Assembly (NCBI RefSeq): GCF_934643405.1 | Contig: NZ_CAKUCL010000119.1 | Span: forward strand, 1-21,257 | Length of the DNA stretch: 21,257 bases | DNA from: an uncultured Actinoplanes sp. | GTDB lineage: Bacteria; Actinomycetota; Actinomycetes; Mycobacteriales; Micromonosporaceae | Direction: 5' to 3' | In this document: positions 8,262 through 15,101 of the stretch, piece after piece | Numbering within the stretch: position 1 is the first letter of the stretch | How the letters are laid out: each line of letters opens with the position of its first letter | Notes under the pieces: model-generated | What the model saw: the letters and a program-made list of their open reading frames with translations, nothing else | The model's database searches: none | What the model was told of the DNA's origin: nothing | Position numbers and translations under genes: made by a program

Positions 8262-9035
8262 CTATCGGAGTCCGTCGATATTGGCGTCGATCCAGACGGC
8301 GTCCCGCCGGTAGAGGCCGGCGTGCTCGCGGAGGTGGTGCTGGGTGCCGGTGGCGCGGGCCTCGGTGAAGTCGGCGAGGTCGTGCAGTCGCCGGACGGCG
8401 ATCGGAAGGACCCGCGACGGCGCGGCCCGGTGTCCATAGCTGTCACAGAGCAGACGCAGGCGGCGGGCACGTTCGGTGAGGCTGTTGGTCAGCCCGTCGC
8501 GGTTGGCGGGGTGGGTCAGGGGAACGATCCGGTAAGCCAGGTAGGCGAGGTCCCAGAAACGGGGTCCGGGCGAGGCCGTGTCCCAGTCGACCACCGCCTC
8601 GAGCTGCTCATCGCGGAAGACCATGTTGTACGGGGCGAAGTCGTTGTGGCATATCACCTCGGCCGGGTGGTGGGGCGGCACCTGCCAGGTGGCCTCGGTG
8701 GGGTCGAAGTCCCTGCTCGCCTCGTGGAAGGCGTCGAGGTACCGCGCGGCGCGGACGAGGACGGAATCCGACCACACCCAGTCCGGCAAGGGATAGTGCG
8801 GAACCGTTCCTCTGAGGTAAGAGACCGTGTCGTCACCCTGCTCATCGATCCCGAGCGGTTCGGGCACCCAGGCGATTCCGCGTTCCCGGAGGTGGCCGAG
8901 GAGCCGTTGGATCGTCGGGGTCCACGGTCCCGCGGGCCGTCGTACGGTTTCACCGACCCGAACCGCTCCGCCCGTGTTGCCGCCGTCGAGGACCTCGACC
9001 GGCTCGCCCGAGATTTCTGCCGCACCGTCGTTCAC
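8262..9035 (-). CDS. APH-fold phosphotransferase (aminoglycoside phosphotransferase family)
   Basis: 257 aa of the APH/choline-kinase-like fold, ATP-dependent small-molecule kinases. The catalytic loop is CHNDFAPYN (129-137), with D132 as probable catalytic base and N137 as metal ligand. The canonical HGD is HND here. The metal-binding segment is VVDWDTASPG (148-157), followed by FWDLAYLAYR. The N-terminal lobe is short and contains VLDGGNTGGAVRVG as a probable glycine-rich loop. The GTG start at 9035 is the first reasonable one; upstream sequence is not strongly SD-like, and the start could lie a few codons off. The gene starts 26 bases after the GH13 stop on the same strand, so the two are probably cotranscribed. 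The substrate is unknown: antibiotic resistance is possible, but a sugar or metabolite kinase fits the context equally well. Confidence 0.85.
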   Translation of the reverse strand: MNDGAAEISGEPVEVLDGGNTGGAVRVGETVRRPAGPWTPTIQRLLGHLRERGIAWVPEPLGIDEQGDDTVSYLRGTVPHYPLPDWVWSDSVLVRAARYLDAFHEASRDFDPTEATWQVPPHHPAEVICHNDFAPYNMVFRDEQLEAVVDWDTASPGPRFWDLAYLAYRIVPLTHPANRDGLTNSLTERARRLRLLCDSYGHRAAPSRVLPIAVRRLHDLADFTEARATGTQHHLREHAGLYRRDAVWIDANIDGLR

Positions 9036-9061
9036 GACCGCAATCTTCGCCGCGACCCCCG

Positions 9062-10921
9062 CTAGTCGCGGGTCCAGACACGTCCGTAGTTGCTGGGTAT
9101 GTCGAGTTGCGCCGTGCCGTCGGCGCTCGTGGTGATGTCCGCCCCGTGCAGGCGCTCGCTCCAGGTTCCCGGTGCCGGCAGGGTGAACGGCACTGTGACA
9201 TTCCGGTCGGTGAAATTGACGGCGATCACCGTGGTTGCCGAGGCGACACTGCGGCTGAACACCAGCACGCCGCGGTTCTGCAAACGGGCCGGATCGTCGT
9301 AGAACCAGTGCGAGCCCCGGCGGAGCTCCTCCCGGTCCCGGCGGAGCCGGAGCAGCTTACGGACCAGGTTGACGATCGTACGGCCGGCGTCGTCATAGAA
9401 ATAGTCCCAGTTGACCGGCCGGAGAAGGCCGATGCGGCCCAGCCCGTTACCCGGCAGGGTGTAGGCCTCGCCCAGTTCCTCGCCCTCGAACAGCATCGGA
9501 ATGCCCTTGGCGGTGAGCAGCCCGATCAGGTAGGGCTGCACCTTGAACCAGCGGGTGCGGTCGGCCTGGAGGAACAAATAGTTGCCCGCCTCGTCGGGCT
9601 GGACGACGCCGAATTCCGCCATCAGCCGGGACTGGTCGTGAGTCTCCAGATACTGCAGGGCCGTACGGTCGAAAAGCTCGCCGTTGAGTGGCACCTGCGC
9701 CGGATAACCGGTCAGGCCGAGCGCGTGGCCGAATCGGTCGATCGCGCCCGGCTCCCCGTGTGCGACCGCGCGCGCGGCGTCCATCGTCCCGTTCTGCCAG
9801 GTCGTATTGCTGTACGACTGCCACAGGATGCCGATCGGATCCTCGAGTTGTTCCGCGCACTGGATCAGGGTGGTGGTCCCGTCGGCGTCGAACCGGGTCA
9901 TCTCCCCGGCCGCCATGGCCTTCTGAACCGCGGAATAGGTGTCGAAGGCCAGCTTCGCGTATCCGACGCCCAACGGCCCGTCCCAGAAATTCGGGACGCA
10001 GTCATACCGGAAACCGTCGACGTGGAACTCGCTCAGCCAGTGCATGGTGACCGCCGCGAAGAAGTCCTGCACAAGCGGATGACGGTAGTCGATGCTGGCG
10101 CCCTGGTCGGCGAAATAGTCCTTCGCGAACGGCCCCATGAACGGGTTCGCCTGGTAGCCGAGACGGTCGTAAAGGTACTGGTATGCGAACAGCGAACGAC
10201 TGGCATGCCCGTACACCGCGTCCACAATGACCGCGATGCCGCGCGCGTGTGCCGCCTCCACGAAGGCCTTGAACTCGTTGCCGCCGCCCAGGCGCTCGTC
10301 CACGCCGAGGTACCCGACCGGCAGGTAACCCCAGTCCACCTCGTCGGCGACGTTGGTCACCGGCATGAGACTCAGGCAGTTCACTCCGAGGTCGGCCAGG
10401 TAGTCCAGCCGCTGCCGGGCACCGGCGAGATCACCGCTGAGCTCGGCGACGTTGATCTCGTACATCATCAGGTCGGACAGCCGCGGCACCCGCCAGTCCG
10501 CCTCACTCGCGCTCCAGGCGTACGCCTGACCGCCCAGCACGACCGATGACTGCCGGCCGACGCCGAACTCCCGGGCGTACGGGTCGATCACCCAGTCGAC
10601 ACGCCCGCGCGCCGGATCGGTGACCACGATCCGGTAGACGTAGCGTCCCTGCTGACCCCAGTGGTTCGCGGCGGGCAGGCCGGCGGGTTGCGACACGTCG
10701 ACCTGACCGGTCCAGAGATCGCCGTACGCCGGGTCGACCCCGTGGGCCAGGGCCACCGGCACGGCCGGGATGTCCTGGAGGAACTGATCCCGCTCGTGAA
10801 TCACCAGGACCTCGACGGACTGGCCGTTGGCCGGCGACACCCACGGCAGCAACACGCCGAAGGCGAGCTGCGTGGGACCGGCCACCCGGCCTCCGAGGGC
10901 CGCCAGGGGCAACGCGTTCAT
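9062..10921 (-). CDS. GH13 (alpha-amylase family) glycoside hydrolase or transglycosylase
   Basis: 619 aa. It has an N-terminal E-set/isoamylase-like beta domain (about 15-140), a (beta/alpha)8 catalytic barrel (about 150-520) and a C-terminal beta domain (about 535-619). Conserved GH13 regions are visible: region I VIVDAVYGH (231-239, where Gly replaces the usual Asn before His), region II VDGFRYD (301-307, nucleophile D307), region III CAEQLED (355-361, acid/base E357) and region IV LETHDQSR (425-432, stabiliser D429). There is no signal peptide, so it is cytoplasmic and probably acts on alpha-glucans. The domain order is like branching, debranching or maltooligosyl-trehalose enzymes, but I cannot assign the specificity. 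The ATG at 10921 has GAAGGG about nine bases upstream. It is the first gene of a likely two-gene unit with the phosphotransferase and is divergent from the gene at 11062. Confidence 0.9.
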   Translation of the reverse strand: MNALPLAALGGRVAGPTQLAFGVLLPWVSPANGQSVEVLVIHERDQFLQDIPAVPVALAHGVDPAYGDLWTGQVDVSQPAGLPAANHWGQQGRYVYRIVVTDPARGRVDWVIDPYAREFGVGRQSSVVLGGQAYAWSASEADWRVPRLSDLMMYEINVAELSGDLAGARQRLDYLADLGVNCLSLMPVTNVADEVDWGYLPVGYLGVDERLGGGNEFKAFVEAAHARGIAVIVDAVYGHASRSLFAYQYLYDRLGYQANPFMGPFAKDYFADQGASIDYRHPLVQDFFAAVTMHWLSEFHVDGFRYDCVPNFWDGPLGVGYAKLAFDTYSAVQKAMAAGEMTRFDADGTTTLIQCAEQLEDPIGILWQSYSNTTWQNGTMDAARAVAHGEPGAIDRFGHALGLTGYPAQVPLNGELFDRTALQYLETHDQSRLMAEFGVVQPDEAGNYLFLQADRTRWFKVQPYLIGLLTAKGIPMLFEGEELGEAYTLPGNGLGRIGLLRPVNWDYFYDDAGRTIVNLVRKLLRLRRDREELRRGSHWFYDDPARLQNRGVLVFSRSVASATTVIAVNFTDRNVTVPFTLPAPGTWSERLHGADITTSADGTAQLDIPSNYGRVWTRD

Positions 10922-10998
10922 GACAACCGCCCTTCGCTAGGCGAGTCGATTGTTCGCCGGGCCGTCCCACCGAGCGGTCCTCGATACGACAGCCTAGG

Positions 10999-11022
10999 CG
11001 CCCAGCCGATGTCGGATGGGCG
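10999..11022. promoter_or_regulatory. Near-perfect 24-base palindrome in a divergent promoter region
   Basis: Half-sites CGCCCAGCCGA (left) and TCGGATGGGCG (right) are separated by TG. Ten of twelve positions pair. The element lies 77 bases upstream of the GH13 start and 39 bases upstream of the start at 11062, so it could be an operator for either gene. A shorter TCGC-TAG-GCGA inverted repeat is at 10934-10944, just before the GH13 start. No regulator is encoded next to it. Confidence 0.4.
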
Positions 11023-11061
11023 TCCGCGCGATATTCGGCAGCAGCCCGGCGGCGGTGGCGC

Positions 11062-11583
11062 GTGCCGATCGTCGATCCGTTTACGGTGTCCGTTGTGGCG
11101 CGAGAGGTGTACGGATACCACGTCGATTTCGGCGGCGGCGCGCGAGCGGTCCTGTCACTGCTGGAGCCGGAGTGGGTGGACGAGCACGGGCTGCATCCGG
11201 AAGTCGTTCTGGCAGTCCTGCGCCCGGACGCCGACGTGGATGAGCCGCATGTGGCCGACATCCGGGAGAACCCGCCGTTTCTGCGTCTGCTGTCCCGGAC
11301 GATCTGGGAAACCGTGGCCGGCTGCGAGACCATCCGCAGCCAGGCACGGATCCAGGGCGACGGCGTGGCCTATCTGCTCGACGAACGCACCGCTGACCCG
11401 GCCGGCCGGGTGCCGCCCGAGGACATCCTCGGAACGGTCCAAGTCAGCGACGCCCGGCCGGTGGCGGCCAGCTATCAGCACAACCCGCGGCACCGTCTCT
11501 CCACGGCGGCTGGATGGTTCCAGCTCCCGGAGGAGATCGAGACAGCCCTGCAGTCCGCGGTGCGGTCGCGCACTCTGCGCTGA
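11062..11583 (+). CDS. Hypothetical protein, 173 aa
   Basis: I do not recognise a family. The product begins MPIVDPFTV, is acidic and soluble, and has no signal peptide, membrane segment or cysteine-rich motif. The middle contains YLLDER and an LPEEIETALQSAV helix near the C-terminus. The frame shows strong third-position GC bias and runs convergent with the cyclase operon, ending 42 bases from it. The GTG at 11062 is the most upstream start that keeps the IVDPFTV segment; no strong Shine-Dalgarno precedes it, and a GATATT box at 11030-11035 could be its -10. An alternative GTG lies a few codons downstream. It is probably real by codon use, but the function is unknown. Confidence 0.6.
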   Translation: MPIVDPFTVSVVAREVYGYHVDFGGGARAVLSLLEPEWVDEHGLHPEVVLAVLRPDADVDEPHVADIRENPPFLRLLSRTIWETVAGCETIRSQARIQGDGVAYLLDERTADPAGRVPPEDILGTVQVSDARPVAASYQHNPRHRLSTAAGWFQLPEEIETALQSAVRSRTLR

Positions 11584-11625
11584 CGCGGTGAAGAGTGCGA
11601 GAACCGTCGGGCGTGAGTCTCGTGG

Positions 11626-12564
11626 TCAGAATGTGGCGATCGGGTTGACCGGGCTGCCGGACGTGCCGGCGAAGCGGATCGGGGCGACCGCGAGGTGGAA
11701 GTCCCACTGGCCGAGCTCGGCAGCCGTCGTCGCGCACGCTTCCAGGTCGCAGTTGTCGAGCAGCCACAGGCCCATCGCGACGAGGCCCACGGCGTGGACC
11801 GGCATCAGCACGTCCTCGTACCCCGACGGCTGAACGTCCTGCGGGGTGTCGGCGCCGATCAGCGCGACCCCCCGTTCGCGCAGCCACGGCAGGCAGGACG
11901 CGTGCCAGCCCGCCTGCGCGAAACCGCCGTCCTCGCCGGCCTCGTGCCGGACGCGGCCGTAGCCGGTGCGCAGGAGCACCGCATCGCCGGATCGCACCCG
12001 CACACCCTGGCGACGTTCGGCCTCCTCCAGATCGTCGGGAAACACGCCCTGCCCCGGCTCCAGCCATGGCACGTCGCGGACCCCCGCGATGTCCAGCAGG
12101 ACACCACGCGTGATGATCCCGTTCGCCGCCGCCGTGACGGCCGCCCACGCCGACCCCGTCGCGGCGTCGACCAGCGCGTGCGACCGCCCGTTGTACATCG
12201 TGCCGTCCCAGAAGAGGTGGCACGGCGAGTCGACGTGGGTGAGGGTGTTGCCGTGGAAGGTGAGACCGAGCCGCTCCGAGGAGAACCCCCAGCGCCGGTC
12301 GTTGTGGAAGGCGGCCACCGGCATGTTCTCGGCACCCGGCATGTCGGCGGCGCGCGGGCACGTCGTGGTCGACCGCTCCATGTCCTCCGGTACGGCGACC
12401 TCCCACGCGCACGACACGCTGCGGCCGTGGCGCACCGCCCGCGCCGCCGCCAGCCGGACGTCGTCGGTGATGAGGTTCAGGGTGCCGAGCTCGTCGTCGT
12501 CGCCCCACCGTCCCCAGTTGGACAGCGTGTCGAAGTACCCGAGAACGTCGTCCTGTGTGGGCAC
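11626..12564 (-). CDS. Cyclase-family metal-dependent hydrolase (kynurenine formamidase / isatin hydrolase superfamily)
   Basis: 312 aa of the cyclase family (PF04199 type), metal-dependent hydrolases of amide, lactam or cyclic substrates that include bacterial kynurenine formamidase and isatin hydrolase. The N-terminus carries the WGRWGDDDELGTLNLIT signature (17-33). Metal-binding residues are in HGNTLTHVDSPCH (104-116): H104, H110, D112 and H116. GADTPQ (237-242) and a C-terminal GTSGSPVNPIA (300-310) are conserved features. The GTG start at 12564 is decided by a GGAGG five bases upstream, which lies across the stop of the VOC gene 11 bases away; the frame stays open far upstream, but that part is antisense-like. 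It is the last gene of the GntR-MFS-VOC-cyclase operon. The true substrate is unknown. Confidence 0.9.
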   Translation of the reverse strand: MPTQDDVLGYFDTLSNWGRWGDDDELGTLNLITDDVRLAAARAVRHGRSVSCAWEVAVPEDMERSTTTCPRAADMPGAENMPVAAFHNDRRWGFSSERLGLTFHGNTLTHVDSPCHLFWDGTMYNGRSHALVDAATGSAWAAVTAAANGIITRGVLLDIAGVRDVPWLEPGQGVFPDDLEEAERRQGVRVRSGDAVLLRTGYGRVRHEAGEDGGFAQAGWHASCLPWLRERGVALIGADTPQDVQPSGYEDVLMPVHAVGLVAMGLWLLDNCDLEACATTAAELGQWDFHLAVAPIRFAGTSGSPVNPIATF

Positions 12565-12575
12565 CCGCCCTCCGA

Positions 12576-13010
12576 TCAGTCGAGGCAGAACTCGTTGCCC
12601 TCCACGTCCTGCATCCCCTGGCACGACTCGTTGTATTCGTCGGCCAGCAGGAGTTGCCCGCGCTTCGCGCCGAGGGCGACCAGCCGTACGCATTCGGCTT
12701 CGAGCGCGGCGAGGCGCTCCTCGCCGACCAGGCCGGTGCCGACCCGTACGTCCAGGTGCACCCGGTTCTTGACGACCTTGCCCTCGGGAACGCGCTGGAA
12801 GAACAGTCGCGGGCCCACCCCGGTGGGATCGACGCAGGCGAACGCGGAACCCCGCCGTTCGGGCGGCAACGACTGGTCGTACTCGTCCCAGGTGGCGAAG
12901 CCCTGTGGAGGCGGCGGAACGACATAACCCAGCGCCTCGCACCAGAAGCGAGCGACCCGCTCGGGTTCCGCGCAATCGAAGGTGACCTGAAACTTCTTGA
13001 CCGACGCCAT
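12576..13010 (-). CDS. VOC-superfamily protein (Glyoxalase_6-like)
   Basis: 144 aa. It starts with the typical VOC strand-helix FQVTFDCAEPERVARFW (7-23). It has VHLDV (84-88) with a probable metal-ligand H85, and ends in DVEGNEFCLD (135-144) with the usual terminal glutamate E140. Members include glyoxalases, ring-cleaving dioxygenases, and binding or resistance proteins, so the reaction cannot be named. The ATG at 13010 has a GGGTGG-type RBS a few bases upstream. It lies 22 bases after the MFS stop and 11 bases before the cyclase start, so translation within the operon is tightly linked. Its close pairing with a cyclase-family hydrolase suggests both act on the same compound or its degradation product. 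Confidence 0.85.
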   Translation of the reverse strand: MASVKKFQVTFDCAEPERVARFWCEALGYVVPPPPQGFATWDEYDQSLPPERRGSAFACVDPTGVGPRLFFQRVPEGKVVKNRVHLDVRVGTGLVGEERLAALEAECVRLVALGAKRGQLLLADEYNESCQGMQDVEGNEFCLD

Positions 13011-13032
13011 CGCACCACCCTAATGCCGTGCC

Positions 13033-14262
13033 CTACAGCGTGCGGTTGCGGCCCGCGAGGTAGCCGAAACCGGCCAGGACGACGTCCGTCAGGAGAAGGA
13101 TGATCAAGGCGAGCGTCCAGGAGCCGGAGGCGTCGTGCAGGGCGCCGATCGCGATCGGGCCGGCCGCGGCCACCAGGTAACCGACCGACTGGGCCATGCC
13201 GGACAACGCCGCGGCCTGCGTGTGGTGTGCGGTGCGCAGCCCGAAGAGCGAGAGCGCCAGCACGATCGTGCTGCCGCCGGCCACGCCCGCCAGACCGGCC
13301 CAGATCGCGCCGTAGCCGGGGGCGAGCAGGAGCCCGGCGACCGCCACGGAGAACAGCAGCGGCGCCAGCACGCCGATCGGCCGCTGGTCGCGCAACCGGG
13401 GGATCAGCGCGGAACAGATCATGCTGCCGGCGATGCCCAAGGCGTTGAGCAGGAACTGGTGGACGCCGGCGGCCGTCGCGCTCACGCCGTTGGCCTTCTC
13501 GATCGACGGCAGCCAGGTGACGAGGACGAAGTAGCCGGTGGACTGCAACGCCATGAAGGCGGTGACCTGCCAGCCGAGCACGGACCGCCAGGGGCTGCGG
13601 GCGGTGGTCGCGGGATCCAGCCGGACGTCGTCGAGAAACGGCGGCACGACGGTGCGGCGCCGTAGCTGGGGTGCGAGCACGGCCAGCGCGACGACGGCCA
13701 GGACGGCCCAGATGGCGAGGGGGAGCCGCCATCCGACCGAGGAGGCCGCGGCCAGCGGCACCGCGACGCCCGCGGCGGTTGCGGCGAAGACGGCCTGCAC
13801 CGCCGAGTACACCCCGGTGATCTGGCCGATCCGGGCCGGGAAGTCGCGCTTGACCAGGGCCGGCAGCACGACGTTGAGCACGGCGATCGCGACGCCCAGC
13901 AGCCCGGTGCCGAGCCACAGCAGCGGCCGGCCGGGCAGGGATCGCAGGATCAGCCCGGCGGCGAGAACCGCCAGGCTGCCGCCGAGGGTGCGTTCCAGCC
14001 CGAGGCGACGGGCCAGCGCGGGCGCCACCGGTGAGATGGCGGCGAACGCCAGCAGCGGCAGGCTGATCAGCGCGGACGCGCTCAGTGAGGCCAGGCCGAG
14101 CTCGTCACGCAGCTCGTCGAGCACCGGGCCGACCGTGGTGATGCCGGCCCGCAGGTTGGCGGCGACCAGCAGCAGACCGGCCAGCACCAGCGCCGGGCCG
14201 AGCGCGCGGGCGGCCGGGGGGCTTGCCGCGGGCCGCGCGGCCGGGCGGTCAGTGGTCGTCAT
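13033..14262 (-). CDS. MFS transporter, CynX/NimT-like
   Basis: 409 aa with about 12 hydrophobic segments and a short hydrophilic, alanine/proline-rich N-terminus. The first membrane helix runs into NLRAGITTVGPVLDELRDEL (about 35-54), the signature region of the CynX/NimT (cyanate / 2-nitroimidazole transporter) branch of the major facilitator superfamily. The ATG at 14262 is chosen because GGAG stands about nine bases upstream and the N-terminus then matches family length. It overlaps the stop codon of the GntR gene by 14 bases, implying translational coupling. With the regulator upstream and two catabolic-looking genes downstream it probably imports or exports the operon's small-molecule substrate; the direction cannot be read from sequence. 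Confidence 0.9.
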   Translation of the reverse strand: MTTTDRPAARPAASPPAARALGPALVLAGLLLVAANLRAGITTVGPVLDELRDELGLASLSASALISLPLLAFAAISPVAPALARRLGLERTLGGSLAVLAAGLILRSLPGRPLLWLGTGLLGVAIAVLNVVLPALVKRDFPARIGQITGVYSAVQAVFAATAAGVAVPLAAASSVGWRLPLAIWAVLAVVALAVLAPQLRRRTVVPPFLDDVRLDPATTARSPWRSVLGWQVTAFMALQSTGYFVLVTWLPSIEKANGVSATAAGVHQFLLNALGIAGSMICSALIPRLRDQRPIGVLAPLLFSVAVAGLLLAPGYGAIWAGLAGVAGGSTIVLALSLFGLRTAHHTQAAALSGMAQSVGYLVAAAGPIAIGALHDASGSWTLALIILLLTDVVLAGFGYLAGRNRTL

Positions 14263-14959
14263 GCGAGGGTTCTCCGGCGATGATCTGGTCCTGTACCAGC
14301 CGCACCATGCGTTCCGCGGCCGCGGCCGCCGCGTCGGGATCGCCCGCGCTGATGGCCTCGACGATCGCGTCGTGCGCGGCGTCGATGACCTGCAGATGGG
14401 CCGCGACCGCGGCGAGGCCGCCGTCGGGCAGGAGCAGCGGCAGCAGGTCCTGTTCGTTGCCACCGGTCCCGCGATACAGCTCGGCGAGCAGCTGGTTCCC
14501 CGACGAATCGAGCAGCAACCGGTGGAAGGCGATGTCCGCCGCGACGTAGGCCGGGCCGTCGGTGGCGGCCCGCCGCGCCGCGAGCGCCTCGTGGAGATCC
14601 CGGATCTGCGCGGGGGTGGCCCGGGCCGCCGCGAGCCGGGCGCCCTCGCGTTCCAGCACCAGCCGCACCTCCGCGACGTCCGGCGAGCGGTCCCGTTGCA
14701 GCCGGCGGGCCAGCGCCGGGGCGAGGTCGCTGGTGGCGATCACGTAGGTGCCGTACCCCGCCCGCGCGCCGAGGAGCCCGGCGTGCACCAGCGAGCGCAG
14801 CCCCTCGCGGACGCTGTTGCGGCTCACCCCGAGCTCGCGGGCCAGCTCGTGCTCGGTCGGCAGCAGCGACCCGACTGGGAACTCGCCGTCGGCGATGCGC
14901 CGGCGGATCTGGTCAGCGACTTGTTCGGCGAGCGAGGCAGGCCGGGTGAGCCGGGGCAT
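14249..14959 (-). CDS. GntR-family transcriptional regulator, FadR/FCD subfamily
   Basis: 236 aa. The N-terminal winged helix-turn-helix spans about 8-75, with PTEHELARELGVSRNSVREG (34-53) as the DNA-recognition core and a wing at GARAGYGTYV. The C-terminal all-helical FCD ligand domain spans about 95-225. FCD domains often bind a metal through Asp and three His. Here D142, H146 and H196 fit, but the expected last His (near 222) appears to be Leu, so metal binding may differ. It is the first gene of the operon with the MFS, VOC and cyclase genes and overlaps the MFS start. The start ATG has a -10-like TAGCTT six bases upstream and no Shine-Dalgarno, which suggests a leaderless transcript. It is likely an autorepressor released by the pathway substrate. 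Confidence 0.9.
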   Translation of the reverse strand: MPRLTRPASLAEQVADQIRRRIADGEFPVGSLLPTEHELARELGVSRNSVREGLRSLVHAGLLGARAGYGTYVIATSDLAPALARRLQRDRSPDVAEVRLVLEREGARLAAARATPAQIRDLHEALAARRAATDGPAYVAADIAFHRLLLDSSGNQLLAELYRGTGGNEQDLLPLLLPDGGLAAVAAHLQVIDAAHDAIVEAISAGDPDAAAAAAERMVRLVQDQIIAGEPSHDDH

Positions 14960-14965
14960 GCACCC

Positions 14966-14995
14966 AAGCTACGGATTGAGCCAAATGTAGGACAA
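14966..14995 (-). promoter_or_regulatory. Probable leaderless promoter and GntR operator of the operon
   Basis: On the minus strand TTGTCC (14995-14990) and TAGCTT (14971-14966) form -35 and -10 boxes 18 bases apart. The ATG follows six bases later. The -35 box lies inside TTGTCCTACAT (14995-14985), one change from the TTGT-N3-ACAA pattern often bound by FCD-type GntR proteins. A bound repressor would block the -35, which fits autoregulation. Confidence 0.45.
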
Positions 14996-15036
14996 GCGTC
15001 GGCGACGTGTTTCGCACCTCAGCCGGGGTTGGGCTT

Positions 15037-15061
15037 CGCCGCCCGCCTGCGGCGGGCGGCG
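15037..15061. terminator. Strong GC hairpin, 11-bp perfect stem
   Basis: The arms 15037-15047 and 15051-15061 (core CCGCCCGCC / GGCGGGCGG) pair perfectly around a TGC loop. One G-T and one T-A pair extend the stem outward. It lies downstream of the FAD oxidoreductase and upstream of the GntR promoter. It probably stops minus-strand transcription before the operon. Confidence 0.65.
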
Positions 15062-15064
15062 GAT

Positions 15065-15096
15065 CCGCGACGACCGCACCCGCGCGGTCGTCGCGG
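15065..15096. terminator. Strong GC hairpin, 13-bp perfect stem
   Basis: The arms 15065-15077 (CCGCGACGACCGC) and 15084-15096 pair perfectly over 13 bases around a six-base loop, starting five bases beyond the stop codon of the FAD oxidoreductase. No T-tract follows on the minus strand, as is common for high-GC actinobacterial terminators. It is in tandem with the hairpin at 15037. Confidence 0.7.
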
Positions 15097-15101
15097 TGCT
15101 T

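Noticed and set aside
6633..9065. Long open plus-strand frame of about 810 codons
   Set aside because: It lies antisense to the phosphoesterase and phosphotransferase genes, which have clear motifs, and is an artefact of GC-rich third positions.
11444..13918. Minus-strand frame of about 820 codons across the cyclase, VOC and part of the MFS genes
   Set aside because: It crosses three genes that each have an RBS and diagnostic motifs, and its own translation is low-complexity Arg-rich.
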